DNA of 64,000 nt from Glossina fuscipes. Lineage: Eukaryota; Arthropoda; Insecta; Diptera; Glossinidae. The translations under genes were made by a program, and so were the position numbers. The stretch is taken from positions 62,001 to 126,000 of the forward strand of contig NW_023998459.1 in assembly GCF_014805625.2 (NCBI RefSeq). The letters are read 5' to 3'. The notes under the pieces were generated by a model. The model was not told where the DNA came from. It saw only the letters and a list, made by a program, of their open reading frames with translations, and searched no databases. Below are positions 11,348-23,000 of this stretch, in pieces. The number at the start of each line of letters is the position of its first letter. Position 1 is the stretch's first letter.

Positions 11348-13137
11348 AAGCATGGTGAAGTACTCCTCCAACACAAAGGGAACACATCTGATTTCAAGGA
11401 TTGATTAAAATCATTGAAATAATATCACATTGCTCGACAGAACTTGTTTTAAGTATACATTATCGAATCCCATCAGCTTCAGGCGCAGAACTATAACTTA
11501 GAGACCAAAAACTATGATGTTTTAGCATTCTCTGAAATGACCAAGTTAGGAATCAAAACCGATCTAGCGGGTACGGATATTTGCCATTTGAATCAGAATT
11601 AAAAGTTGAAAAGTTTAGGGGGAAATATTCAAGGGACCATGATATCTATAATAAGAGAAAATACAACTTCATGGATGACACGGCCCTTCAGATACACTAA
11701 AAAGTGGACAGCGATTTACAACCATCTCCGGGAAGTTGGCGAAGCAAGGATCTAGCAGTCTGCCATTACCATTAGGAGTTCGGATGTATTGAAGTAAATT
11801 ACGATCAAATAGAGCTATCGTGTTTTTCCAGAATTATTACTATAACTTGTGGTAAATTGAAGTCACAGTGACTATATCAGTAGATTTAGACTTTTCGCCC
11901 AGGTCACAAATGAGGGCAGCAGGTTTCTTGTAAATGGGGATATCCGCCTTTGGTGGAATGTAAGAGCAAGTTGCGTACAACTGCTTATTGGCAATTTTCG
12001 CCCGAATGGCAATAAATTCAAAGTCGGGAGGAGTAGCAATTTCAATTGAATAGGACAGGACCGCAGCAGATATGGCAATTAAGACACCATCACCAATGCG
12101 ATCCAATCGACTCTTTCTGCAAACCTAGAAAGAATTTTAAAAAAGTTCCGACGAATGTAGATCAGGCTTTAACCAAGTTTAAGCGAAGGCCAAACAGGAA
12201 AACTGCATGCTCACTAAGTTTAGGAAAGTAGAGTGAACTTTTGAGCGTACGCCCCTAACATGTTGATAAATGAAAGTTATTGGGCCTGAAGAAACATCTA
12301 GTTTTCTGAGGATGAAAGAGTAACCGAATTAATATTACAGAGTCAATCCCGAGGAACGAATTCCGTAATTAAGAATCCAAATGGCCACAATGATTTGTTT
12401 CACAAAATTTCCATGTTTTCAGCTGCAACCAACACTTTAAAAGACGAGATAGCTCTAGCTTGAGATGGAGCTAATTTGGAAATGCTTACTCGCTTCAACT
12501 TTACAGCTAAATAACTTTTTATTGCATCCACAGCCCAGATTTGACACGAATATTGCCTTTCTGGGGGAGACTGCTGACAAGCTTACGTCATCCCTACTAG
12601 ACAGTAGAACAGTATTTGCAGGTAGAGAACGTGCAGCTTGTGCGAGTTGCCCAGCATGGTGATCAGCAGACACCATCAAACAGCCAGCGGGTGAGTCGGA
12701 TTTGTTACTTTTATTAATATTTTTTGGAGATGTGCACAAAGTAGCACCAATGGCACCAATGGCAGGAGATATCCCTGCCCATTCAACATATCTAGACCGC
12801 GAGGAGCTTCCCTGCTTATTTGCAACTATTTTATTATCGGCCCACTAGTGGAAACGCTAACGTCCTTTGTAAACAAGGATGGAGCATTCACATGAGTCGA
12901 TCGATCAGATCTAGCCGAAGGCGGAGGTAAGGTAGCACATGCTACACTACGAGTTGGTCTTTTACAGTCTTGAGGAGAAGATGAGTGTTCTAAATAACGG
13001 CGCTTATTGAACATAGACTTAATGTTCTCAATCTCTCCACACAATGTAACGAGATAAATGAATGACCATGACAATGAAAATGAAAAAACCAAACTACTTC
13101 TGTAAATTGACAGAAAAGTGTGGAAGATGAAATACAT
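11348..13137 (-). mobile_element. Degenerate Jockey/CR1-like LINE (ORF1, endonuclease, start of RT)
   Basis: Read 5' to 3' on the minus strand the parts are in element order. First, an ORF1-like frame at 13137-12826 containing LCGEIENIKSMF, then a Ser/Pro-rich stretch. A second ORF1 piece (12739-12455) contains RKAIFVSNL. The endonuclease is at about 12160-11640: IGDGVLIAISAAVLS, later YATCSYIPPKADIPIY, then a CDFNLPQV match to the GDFN motif in another frame, and HPNGNG-type RLLDPCFANFPE. The RT start reads FWSLSYSSAPEADGI followed by FNQSLKSDVFPLCWRSTS. Multiple frameshifts and stops occur throughout, and the rest of the RT is missing. The ORF1 part is homologous to 59930-60269. Confidence 0.75.
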
Positions 13138-13263
13138 TTTCAGTTAAACGAATGTCGTTATTTCAACGAAGTTCCAAGAAGAGTCAATGGCAAGAAGGAT
13201 AAAAAATACCGTGGGCTGCAAATTCAATAGATGATGATTTCGTTGAAAAATTAACCTTATAAG

Positions 13264-13470
13264 ATGTTCTATAAAACTTTTTTAAATGATTCTAAATTCC
13301 ACATTTTGGATCTTTCATCTATAAGAGGAAGACGAAAAATATATGGAAATATTAAATTACTTCCATTGGACATCGTCACTAGATCTGTAACGAACGATAA
13401 ACATAAAATTATTATGTTTTTACTACCAAACATCCCTCCAGTTTTTAAGGAACATTTGAAGAGTCGTTAA
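13264..13470 (+). other. Unrecognised 68-codon open frame
   Basis: ATG at 13264 and stop at 13470, followed within 20 bp by AATAATAAAAGCC, which could supply a polyadenylation signal. The product is basic with a C-terminal segment IIMFLLPNIPPVFKEHLKSR. It has a fairly even composition and no recognised domain or signal peptide. It could be the last exon of something, a fragment of a mobile element, or chance. I cannot assign a function. Confidence 0.18.
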
Positions 13471-13875
13471 ATCTGCTAATAATAAAAGCCTAAAATAATA
13501 AAATTGAAGTACTTTTTAAAAATAATTAATAAATGTCCATAAAATATTTCTTTAAGATTATTGTTTCTAATAAAACTCATAGTTTTTTTTTATCCGTTTC
13601 AATTTTACTTAATTTCCCAAGACATTTTTCTTAAGTTTTCTCTCGCTCGTGTTTCTGCCCACCTCAAATCTCTTTTCTTTTACCTTTTTCCATTCCTTTT
13701 TTTCGCAAAGGTCATCTGAGCAACAACCATTTCTCAACGTGCGAGATTACCAACCGGCTTTCTGCACGGTTGTATTTGTAACAATTATTACAAAAATATA
13801 AAACAATTGTTAGAATCTGCGTGCAAAAACTTCCAAAGTTTCTATGAAATTGAAGTCGATATCTTAATTTTTGCC
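13471..13875. other. Non-coding AT-rich DNA
   Basis: Contains several AATAAA-like hexamers and T-rich runs. No gene recognised. Confidence 0.5.
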
Positions 13876-14060
13876 ACGAGAAAGAAGTCCGCAATATAGA
13901 CATGCAGACATACAGACGGACAGACATGACTTAGTCAATTCGGAACTTCATACTAATCAAGAATACCTTATAAGTTCCCTGAAGCTTTCTTTCGTGTGTT
14001 GCAAACATTATGCCAAAATGAGTATATCGCTCATCCCTCAGCGGTGGGTATAAAAATATT
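13876..14060 (+). repeat. Dispersed repeat, copy C (partial)
   Basis: Contains ACAGACGGACAGACATGA followed by AATTCGGAAC and, further on, TGTTGCAAACATTATGCC and GGTGGGTATAAAAA. This is the layout seen in copies A (4.4 kb) and B (14.6 kb) and in many fly genomes as a non-coding transposon tail. It is followed by an AT-rich run. Confidence 0.45.
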
Positions 14061-14259
14061 ATTATATATATATTATTATAAAAGAATTAGAATAAACTAT
14101 CTAATTTTCTGGCTTTTTTTTACTTTAGGTGAACCAATGCAGGATTTAGAGGTAGGCATTATAGCAGAAAGGAAAAATAAATTAAATTTTGGAATTTCGA
14201 TAAAAGCTTTTATATTATAGCATTGAATTCAAAATTTTGCAGACCAAGCCGATGCAACA

Positions 14260-14292
14260 TATTCAAAAAAAAAAATAAATAAATAAATAATG
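14260..14292. repeat. A-run and AAAT simple repeat
   Basis: A run of A followed by AAAT units, ending about 14290. Confidence 0.8.
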
Positions 14293-14559
14293 TTAGTACA
14301 ATTCCAGTAAGGAAAGATGCCAATTATTAATCTTTTTGGACGTTACCTTTGGAATGATAGCACTAGATTACCACTCCTGATAACTGCTAAGAATAAACAT
14401 ATTGACGTCAAGTAATTAAGCATTGTATAGTGAGTACAGACAAAATAGCAAAAACAAGCAAAATTGTATTGGGCACTAGGCCGGCTACTAGATACCTTAC
14501 ATCACTCGGCCTGATATAATTCTTCATTAATCCACAATTTCATAAGAACCCTTATATGC

Positions 14560-15110
14560 CAAATTGATCCATTTTATAAAGTCTTACTTTTATTTAGGGA
14601 TACTTACATGGAAGGGTCAAAACATTCCTCAGTTTGATTCAAATTTTTGCGCACGAATATTGTATGGCGGAATAGTGTTACCCATTTTTGTCCAGAAATT
14701 TTGGAAATTGGAATTTTCTTTTTGTATACCGAGTTTTTTAAAGTGGTCGCGAATGTGGTTCGATTCAATCGATTTTCGATGGTATCAGACAGACAGACGG
14801 AAAGATATATCTAATTCAATTCGGAAAATGATTTTGAAATGATCGGCATAGTGAAAGTTAAGTCATTCTTATAAGTCCTTATGTGTATCACATATATCCA
14901 CACAAATTTAATATACTCCACATTACAAATAGTGTATGATACGAAATGTAATGAGAACTGTACAGTCCAGAAGAGATTAAAGGGAGCAAATAAATTAAAT
15001 GACATTTGCTTATTTAGTAAAAAATAACAATTTAAAAATCTTATATTTATTGAATTAATTAGTCGTTAAGTAGAAGTAGTCATCGAAAGTATAACATTAA
15101 GTGGAGCATA
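14560..15110 (+). repeat. Dispersed non-coding repeat, copy B
   Basis: Shows the ordered landmarks of copy A. These are CAGACAGACAGACGGAAAG (about 14787) followed by AATTCAATTCGGAAAATGATTTTG, then a TATATCCACACAAATTTAATATAC-type block (about 14893), then GAATTAATTAGTCGTTAAGTA (about 15050) and CATCGAAAG. It lies about 1.3 kb upstream of the second M13 gene, while copy A lies about 2.8 kb upstream of the first. Either the repeat travelled with the gene duplication or it inserted twice. Confidence 0.55.
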
Positions 15111-16169
15111 ACATTTCTGAAACCAACTTTAAACTTAAGAAAAATAAATAAATAAAGAAATTAAAAAATACATACCTGAAATATTCTTCGTTATGTGAAG
15201 GGAGAAAAATTACTATAAAAATAAATGTTAGATTAAATGGAAAGACGATAACAAAGCATATCATTTACTTAAAAGTGAAGTGACCTTCATTAAGGTTAAT
15301 ACTAATTATTGTACATCTTGATACACCAATATGTATGCACCATCAAATCTTAGCTAGAGCTTAAGGCTAGATGTTTAACTTCTTCGAACGCTCTACAATT
15401 TTTATTTTAAAGCGATACTTTTATTCGGTACGCTTTAACCAAAAATTGTATTATGCGGCTCCTGCGTTTCTCTTTGTCCGGAACATCACATTAAAATTTC
15501 CATATTGTATATAAGTAACAGTATAAGATGTTGGGAAAATTATTCCTTTTCCTTTATATGTAAATCCATAAGAGCATCTAGGGTCTATATTTTGTTTACG
15601 ATTTCGTTTTAGTATACGCATAACATAGGTGTAAAAGTTTGGTCCAAATCTACTAAACTAAACGTGATATTCAACAGTTCTATGCAAGAACGCGTTTAGC
15701 CATTCCGCAGTCGCGCAGTTATTTATGGAAGCCTTAACTTCAGTTTACCGATCAGAATGGTTTCTGTACTTAATTCGTGGAAAGGAACTTTTAAAATCTA
15801 TTTTGACTCATGTTTTTCTTCGCGTTAACATTTAATACATGGATTTCACAATTATCTTTGCTATGAAACTAAATAAAAAATAACGCATTGGATTTTACAC
15901 ATCGTAGTAAAGTTCTGCTTAGATTACAAAGTCTACAAGAAATTTTGTATTTGTATTTCAAGCTTTGGGTTAATAGAACAAACCATGAGTTGTGCGAATG
16001 GGTGTAAATCATTTCCAATTGTGATCGAGATAAAAACTATTAGGAAAGTGATTCTATCAGAATACATACTACGGCACTTCTCTTATGCTTATATGACTTT
16101 AAAAAGAATGCAAGACAACTATCAATTATACGTGAACGTCAAGAGTTGTAAGGATAGAGAGACGGATGA
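15111..16169. other. Non-coding upstream region of paralogue 2
   Basis: No recognisable gene, and no alignment by eye with the upstream DNA of the first M13 gene. A 68-residue open frame at 15985-16191 overlaps the conserved promoter edge and looks like chance. Confidence 0.45.
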
Positions 16170-16371
16170 GTTCAATTGGTTCTTTTTGTGAAATAATTAA
16201 CTTTTCAAAGACCTTTAATTTAGGTATAAATTTTTCTCTTGATGCTGGAATGTAAAAGTAAACACTATACTATATTATATGCATATGTACTAAACCAATA
16301 CATATACGAACCAATTGAATTTAAATACAGCACAATATATATATATATGAATTTGAACATTACTATTCCAG
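16170..16371 (+). promoter_or_regulatory. Core promoter and 5' leader of the second M13 gene
   Basis: TATAAAT at 16225-16231 sits in a block matching 7627-7720, including TTTCTCTTGATG, GGAAT and TAAAAGTAA. About 70 bp of AT-rich sequence (16262-16345, with a TA run) has been gained between this block and the ATG, so the distance from TATA to ATG is about 147 bp against 78 bp in the paralogue. Homology stops about 55 bp upstream of the TATA box. Confidence 0.55.
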
Positions 16372-18402
16372 ATGTATTTAAAAACAAATTTTAAAACATT
16401 GAAAATATCAATAACCGTTTTACTATTGTTCGCATTAATAAGAAAGCCCACGGACAGTTGGGCACAAGCCAATATTGCTGATGTTGTTATATTAAACGAT
16501 TTACTAAATTGGGAGCATGTAAACAGAACGTGTTTGGCACGAGATTGTGATGAGCACGTGAATTTAAAGCAGTTGCAGCAAATCAACACATACATGAATG
16601 ATGAGGCTGACCCGTGTGAAGATTTTCACAAGTACGCTTGTGAGCATTGGAAAATAGAACATCCAAACGAGATGACCATGGCCGCAGTTGCCTATAAACA
16701 AATCACAAAAAAACTTTTGGAAATATTTGAGGATAATAAATCAGAATTTAAAGCCGAATTACAAAACAATGCAATATACCGGAAACTGAACGACTATTAT
16801 AAGGTGTGTAAAGAAAACGAACAACAAAACTCGTCGATATTATGGTTGTACTTGAACGAGTTGAACGAGATGGGTTTTCTAAGGCCTTCGGAAAATCCTA
16901 GCTGGTTACAGACCTACAAGGAATTACAGCTACTTATGGATAATCCTTATTTTTGGCGGTTCTCTATGGAGAAGTTGACAAAATCGAAATATATTTTAAC
17001 CATTGACAAACCTGAAAATCTAAACGAAACAAACATTACGATCGATTTATATGAAACTTTAAAAAATTTCACTACTCTTTCTTTGGAAGAATTGCAAACA
17101 AAATTTCTTTCTTTAGAAAATAGAATAAATGAGATTATTGATGCGGATTGCGCCAGTAAGTGTGTTCCAGCCGAAACACTTACTTATGAAGAACTTTTGC
17201 AAAAACAAACCTCAATTAATTGGGCAGATGTGTTAAGTAATTTCCAGTTGCAGTCCAAGGATAACGTAACAGCTGACAGCATTGAGACGTTGGAAAATTT
17301 ATTTGCTTATCTAAATCGACAAGATTCTCATTTACTGTATGTTTATAACTTATTTAAGTTTCTGAGTCATTTGGAATCTGATAAATTGAACTTCTTGGAC
17401 AACGTACATAGTCCTTACAAATGTGTCCATCATATGCGTAAAATATTTGATTTACCTATGAATTATTTATACGAGAAAGTTTTCTATAGCAAGATACGAA
17501 CAGAAAGCGATCAATTGATCAAGAACGTTTTTGAGGAATTAAAACAAACGTTTGCCGAAATTGTCGAAGAAAACCAACTAAAATTTGCAGACAGAAATAA
17601 GAAATATCTCATGAGCAAATTGAATGGGGTTTCTTTAAATATAGGAAACTTACCTGCAAATGTTTCTGATGATTTTTACCAAAATTATTTGCAAGATTAT
17701 CAAGCAACAAACAATTTCTATCTTAATCATCTTTTGGCTTTGAAGCATTATTATACTCAACAACTTTCACTGGGTTCCTCCTTAAATGACAACGCTCCTT
17801 GGTTTTCATTTGAATCCCTCGATCCTTTTGTGCTGGACAGTATTTCGACGGCTACCTATTTCTCTGTAACGAATATGATTACATTACCATTTACTTATCT
17901 GCAAGTACCCTTTTATTCCCCTCAATTTTGGCCCCCTTTGCTCTATGGGGATTTGGCAACTACTATGGGTCATGAATTAATCCATGCGTTCGATCCCGGT
18001 AGTTTGGTTTACGACAGTGGTGGTAAGCTGGCTGAAATGGAATTCAAATTAATATCCAAAAACTGGCATTACAAGAATGCTATAAAATGTTTGAACCATA
18101 AACCTACTGAATTCTTAGACGAGCGTGTAGCTGACGTTAGTGGTAGCCGATTGGCTTTATTAACTTTTAAACGAAAATATTTTTTTTCGCCAAGTAATGC
18201 CAAAATGTTTTTTTTACAATACGCTCAGTTCTTTTGCGGTAACGCTGACAATTTTGGTGAATTTCATGCTCAGGATTCGACTCATGATATAGACGGCGTT
18301 CGCTTAAATTACACTCTATCGCATTCATCTGAGTTCGCAGAAATTTTTGGTTGTCCGACGGATAGTCCTATGAATCCGAGAACTAAGTGTCAGCTATGGT
18401 AA
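16372..18402 (+). CDS. Secreted M13 (neprilysin-like) zinc metallopeptidase, paralogue 2
   Basis: Intronless, 676 residues. A hydrophobic segment at residues 12-23 gives a probable signal peptide ending near residue 31. DPCEDFHKYACEHW is present near residue 80. The zinc site is H534-E535-L-I-H538, with E584 and D588 in ERVAD. The neprilysin Arg717 equivalent lies in GVRLNY, and the protein ends CQLW (residues 673-676). The substrate-anchoring motif reads TATY instead of NAYY, so the Asn is lost as in the paralogue. Residues about 41-194 and 306-466 are nearly identical to the paralogue at the DNA level. Residues 195-305 and the C-terminal third, which carries the active site, differ far more and include a one-codon length difference. 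Expected to be an extracellular peptidase; the divergence around the active site suggests a different substrate preference (inference). Confidence 0.95.
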   Translation: MYLKTNFKTLKISITVLLLFALIRKPTDSWAQANIADVVILNDLLNWEHVNRTCLARDCDEHVNLKQLQQINTYMNDEADPCEDFHKYACEHWKIEHPNEMTMAAVAYKQITKKLLEIFEDNKSEFKAELQNNAIYRKLNDYYKVCKENEQQNSSILWLYLNELNEMGFLRPSENPSWLQTYKELQLLMDNPYFWRFSMEKLTKSKYILTIDKPENLNETNITIDLYETLKNFTTLSLEELQTKFLSLENRINEIIDADCASKCVPAETLTYEELLQKQTSINWADVLSNFQLQSKDNVTADSIETLENLFAYLNRQDSHLLYVYNLFKFLSHLESDKLNFLDNVHSPYKCVHHMRKIFDLPMNYLYEKVFYSKIRTESDQLIKNVFEELKQTFAEIVEENQLKFADRNKKYLMSKLNGVSLNIGNLPANVSDDFYQNYLQDYQATNNFYLNHLLALKHYYTQQLSLGSSLNDNAPWFSFESLDPFVLDSISTATYFSVTNMITLPFTYLQVPFYSPQFWPPLLYGDLATTMGHELIHAFDPGSLVYDSGGKLAEMEFKLISKNWHYKNAIKCLNHKPTEFLDERVADVSGSRLALLTFKRKYFFSPSNAKMFFLQYAQFFCGNADNFGEFHAQDSTHDIDGVRLNYTLSHSSEFAEIFGCPTDSPMNPRTKCQLW

Positions 18403-20060
18403 TGGATTTAAAAAGCTGCAAGCGTTCATTTAGTTTTATTATTATTCTCTTTGAAAACATGTCAAACAATGACATCCTAACCAAACATCCATTGAAGGAT
18501 TCTAATTAAGTTTTTTTTTCTTTTTTTTATTGTGCTCTCATTTACTCAACACATGACCACACACGCAAAATAGGTATATAAACTTTTTGTTGCTCGTGTT
18601 GGAAGTCGTTTAAAATTCTACGTGACTGATTGTTGTTGGTTATGGCGTTGTTGTTACGTTTAAAGGGTCGGTCAAATATTTTATAAATGATTAATTAGAA
18701 CGAGAGTTAATTAAAAGGGTCGGTAACAGACAACAGCGATGTTTCAAACTCAAAAGAGGCTTGCTGCCCATTTTATATATTGAAATATTAAAAATTTATT
18801 AACAAACCGAAAAAGAAGCATTAGTAACAAAAAAAAAAAAAAAAACTGAAGCGAAGATATGGTGAAAATATATATTTAATTTTAAAAATTTAAAACAAAT
18901 ACATTTAATTTCTTTACTTTTTATTGTTTAATAATTTTAATAAAACCGTCAGATTTATATCAATAAACAACTAAGCACTAAGAGTTTTCTGAAATCATTT
19001 TTGCACACTTTGCTTTCTATCGAATGAAAATTTTCTGAAACATATTTTATATTTTACGTTTTAAGCGAACTTTAGCATGCGAACGCTACAAGAAGATTGC
19101 AATAAAGAAATACTTTACTATACCAAACGCAAGAACATATATCTGATTTCAGTTTATTATGGTCTGACTATGTCGAAAAATCTAAAGAAAACTGTGTTTT
19201 TGTAAATCATTGCGCAGCCCTTGCAGGAACTGTTTATAAGCTTAGTTTCTGTACAAAATTAAAGATACTCCACCAATATAGACCACTATTTCAGCTTTAT
19301 TTGCTTAGCAAAGGATATACCATCGCCCTTCGGCTATATTGTAGAAGACCACGAACTCAAGATAAATAATTGTACAAGCAAGTGAAGCTGCGGTGTAATA
19401 CGAATGATATTAGAAACTTCGTCTTTTTGCGATTCAACGGCCAAATGCTTATAAGTACCCTGAGGACCTCAAGACCTAAACGGATATGGTCCACATTTAA
19501 TCGTCAAATACTTTATTATTGATCCATTTTCTTCATAATATGTCAAAAATTATACTTTATGCCAAAGAAATTCTTACTTTTGATGAGAACATTAATACGG
19601 GAAAGATCTGAAATATAGAAGGTTATGGTCCGAATTATGGCATGAATTGATAGAAAAAGTTACTACTTTGCACCAATTTTTTTCATACAATAATAACAAT
19701 TATACCTTGCTTACGCTAGGCAAATATAACCAAGCAATGAATATTGTCGCGCATTTTTAGATAGGTGTTATATAAGTAATGGTGTATTTCGTTCGTTATT
19801 TTCTATGGAGTTCGTTCTTGGGGTAATCCGTCTTAATGCACAGAATTTCATTGAAATATTCGGAAAAGTGGACCTTTTGGATAAAGCACGACCTTGCAAG
19901 GAGATATCAACGGGCATGCAAGCTATTGTGTCGGTGAGTAGGAAAAAATAAAACTATCAGATGTGTTGCAGCGTACAAAAATTCCTAGGAAACGATGGCC
20001 CAATACTTTCGTAGGAGAGGAAAAATTACGTATGTAATATTTGTACATATAACGAGGGTA
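18403..20060. other. 3' flank of paralogue 2 and non-coding DNA
   Basis: The first ~105 bp is homologous to the flank after the first M13 gene, ending near 18510 (GGATTCTAATTAAG). Poly(A) run at 18829-18845. Candidate polyadenylation hexamers AATAAA occur at 18939-18944 and 18962-18967. One plus-strand stretch at about 19790-19945 stays open and ends at a GTGAGTAGG donor-like site, but I find no matching acceptor. Confidence 0.45.
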
Positions 20061-23000
20061 TAAAAGTGGAACTTTACCTACGGGGTGATTGTAAGAGTAG
20101 TACGATCCAATCCATTTTCAGTCGCGTCCATTCCTCTGCCAAGACATGGAAGTGTAGCAGAATGTTCCTCAAAGCTTCCATCCACAATGTGTCACAAAAT
20201 ATCTCCGAATTGGAGAATGATTCTAAATCTATTACTAGCTTCAAGTCCTCCTGCTTGTTGCATACATCCACATGCAGTTGATATAACCTTACCGCAAATT
20301 AATGTAGGGGACAATTAAACTACGGTAAAGCATATAGAAATGTGAAACCAACTAAGTCCACTTATATTGTGAACGTATGATCTCACAAGTTCTTTCGTTG
20401 AAAAAACCCATTGTAAAAGCGACGTTATAATAAATTCCAGAAGAACTATTCCAATTGATACTATTTTTATATATTAATGTACCCTAAGAGTTATCAGGAA
20501 AAGATTATTTTATTGTTGTGCAGAATGTGATGACTAGTAATAATAAATTATTTTGGTGCTTTTGTAAAAGTAACCATTTCTCTTTTTTAGTTATTTAATT
20601 TTTAAAATCTAACTTCTCTTTAACTTTTCGATGCAAAGGTGTGGATTAAGCACAGCAGGCTTAGCAAGTGCAAATGGACTTTTTATGCGTCATGCACGGA
20701 TATCCATTTCTTTCCATATATATTATCGGATAGCGTGTATGTGTTTCAAAACACATTCTTATACGCTTTGATACTAATTCGCAAGGTTTCATTGCGGCGA
20801 CTGCACGGTCATACTTCTCCTAAATAAGTATATTTGACGCGTTGATTATATTGCCTGAACGCTGGCATTTAAACCGTATATTTTCCATTCGAATTAGTGC
20901 TTTCATGATATTGTTATGGAAATCTCAAATCCAGTTCATTCCAGCTAAGTAATTTTCCCAAATAATAAATTCGTTAAACAGATGCCGGCCGATGAAAACG
21001 GAAAAGCAGACAAGGATTAAAAAGAAGCCATGAATTTGCGTAAAGTAATACGCTTGCAAAAATGTACATAAATAGAATGTTTGTGGAAGGGAGAGTAGCA
21101 GTAGAAAAAGAATATTTGAGTTGAGCAGTCGAAAGTATTGCCAGAAATAAATTGTGAATAATCGTACATTTAAGGAATATAATTGTAAGATACGAGCATT
21201 TTGAAGTGTATTTCTTTTGAACAGAGTATCCGCGATCCACTGATACGGACTGTATCTGAGAAAAATGAGTTTCATAATAATATCATTTATTATCGTATAT
21301 TAGTATATCATAATATGTATCAGTTTAAAGTCAGACCAATATTCCGTCCATCGTCTTATTTGTTTATGGTTTTTATTGAAATTTGTAAATTAAAAAGTGC
21401 GGCACTTTAAAGTCATTACTTTTAAGAATAGGCGGAACTATTATGAGAATGATTTTGATAAAAAATATTTTAAAAATGACGTTCACCGAGCTCGTAATTG
21501 TGTGATCAACATAAGGATAGCGAAGAAATACATCGAAATGCACGTCTTTCACCAATCCTCTTTAAAAAGATATACCTCGCATGACGTACCTTATGCGGAT
21601 TTCAGTGCATTAGAAACATTTTAAAAATCTAAAGTATAGTCTGCGAAGAGGGCAATATAGTATTTTGCCATTGAATTGTTAATTAGAGACAATATGAAAT
21701 TTATATTCTGTAACATTTTTATTCATACTACTAACGATTTTTTTTTTGATTCTGATGATATTTTATTAACTTTTTCTGTAACGTGATAAACAATATTTCT
21801 TATAATCTTTGTTTGCTTTAACTTACCATTAAATTCCCTCGCTCTGTTTATTCATGACGTGATACGTTGCACATGGCGTTATCTGCATGCAACATATGTC
21901 AATATGCCAAATATCTTAAATGTATTCCATACTTAAGTAAGTGTAACACGTTCCACAGCAGTAAGTGCACCAAAATACGCTGCAGATAAAAATGAAGCAA
22001 AATGTAGGAACAAAAATGTAGAAAAAAAATGTATAGTCATACGAAAGAGAATCTCGAATTCCCATCATTACGACGCTACATAATACAGAGAGTAATTTTG
22101 TTGTTTGATTATTTCTCTCATTTTCTTCTTTTGTTATCATTACTCATTATAAACTCCGGTTGATATATGTTATGTGTCGTGAATTTGATGATGTGTTACC
22201 GGATTTTCAAACATTACGTTTCGAACTCTGCCTTATGGATGTCTTTAGCCCATTTATGGGTACTACTATATAGTAAGTGAATAACTGCGCAGACAGATAA
22301 ATTGACTTAGAAGTATATATTGGCTGATAGTTTTGATTGCTTAACAAAAATAACTAGAATAACCTTTAACGATGAAATATATAAGAAAAATGCTATTCGT
22401 TTATATAAAATTCTTAGCAATGTATTGAAGAGTAAATTCGTTACGCGGACGATAATTTTGATGGCAGTGTCGAAGGTGACGAACAGAATGGTAGTGTAGA
22501 TGATGGTTTGAAATTACGAATTTCATAGCGAAGATGATTTATTTCTTTGCTTATTTTTTTAATACATAATTGTATATGTTCGTAAAATGTGCAATACACA
22601 ATAAATATTTTGAAATGAGCTAAGTATTTTTTAATTGTAAAGGTTGATAGAATTTAGGCGTTTTTTGCATGCATGTAGAATATTAAATTTAAACAGCAAT
22701 TGTCACGGGCAAAAGTACACAAAAATAAAAGAGAATAGTTAATGGAAAATTTTAGACAGTCGTAAAAAGAGGTAAATTAAAAAACAATTTCACCGTAAGC
22801 CTAAATGCTAATTAGTCAAACGCTTATAAGGATCCTAAACATACCCATATTATCCGCGATTGAGGAAAGAGAAGGCGAGATCTAATCAATAACATCTTTT
22901 TTCGTCTGCAACACTAGCCTAAAAAATTAAATTAATTAATAAAAACCATTTCCCCCTCTATTTCTGTGCGCGTGTTTTTTCGATTGTTTAAAACGATCGG

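Noticed and set aside
11480..11600. Plus-strand NYDVLAFSEM resembling a LINE endonuclease opening
   Set aside because: The same DNA reads on the minus strand as the region before the RT Pro-Gly-Pro-Asp motif and pairs with the plus-strand RT arm, so the plus reading is coincidental.
22448..22530. RYADDNFDG, a possible RT YADD motif
   Set aside because: No other RT block lies nearby in any frame, and the following acidic residues do not fit an RT.
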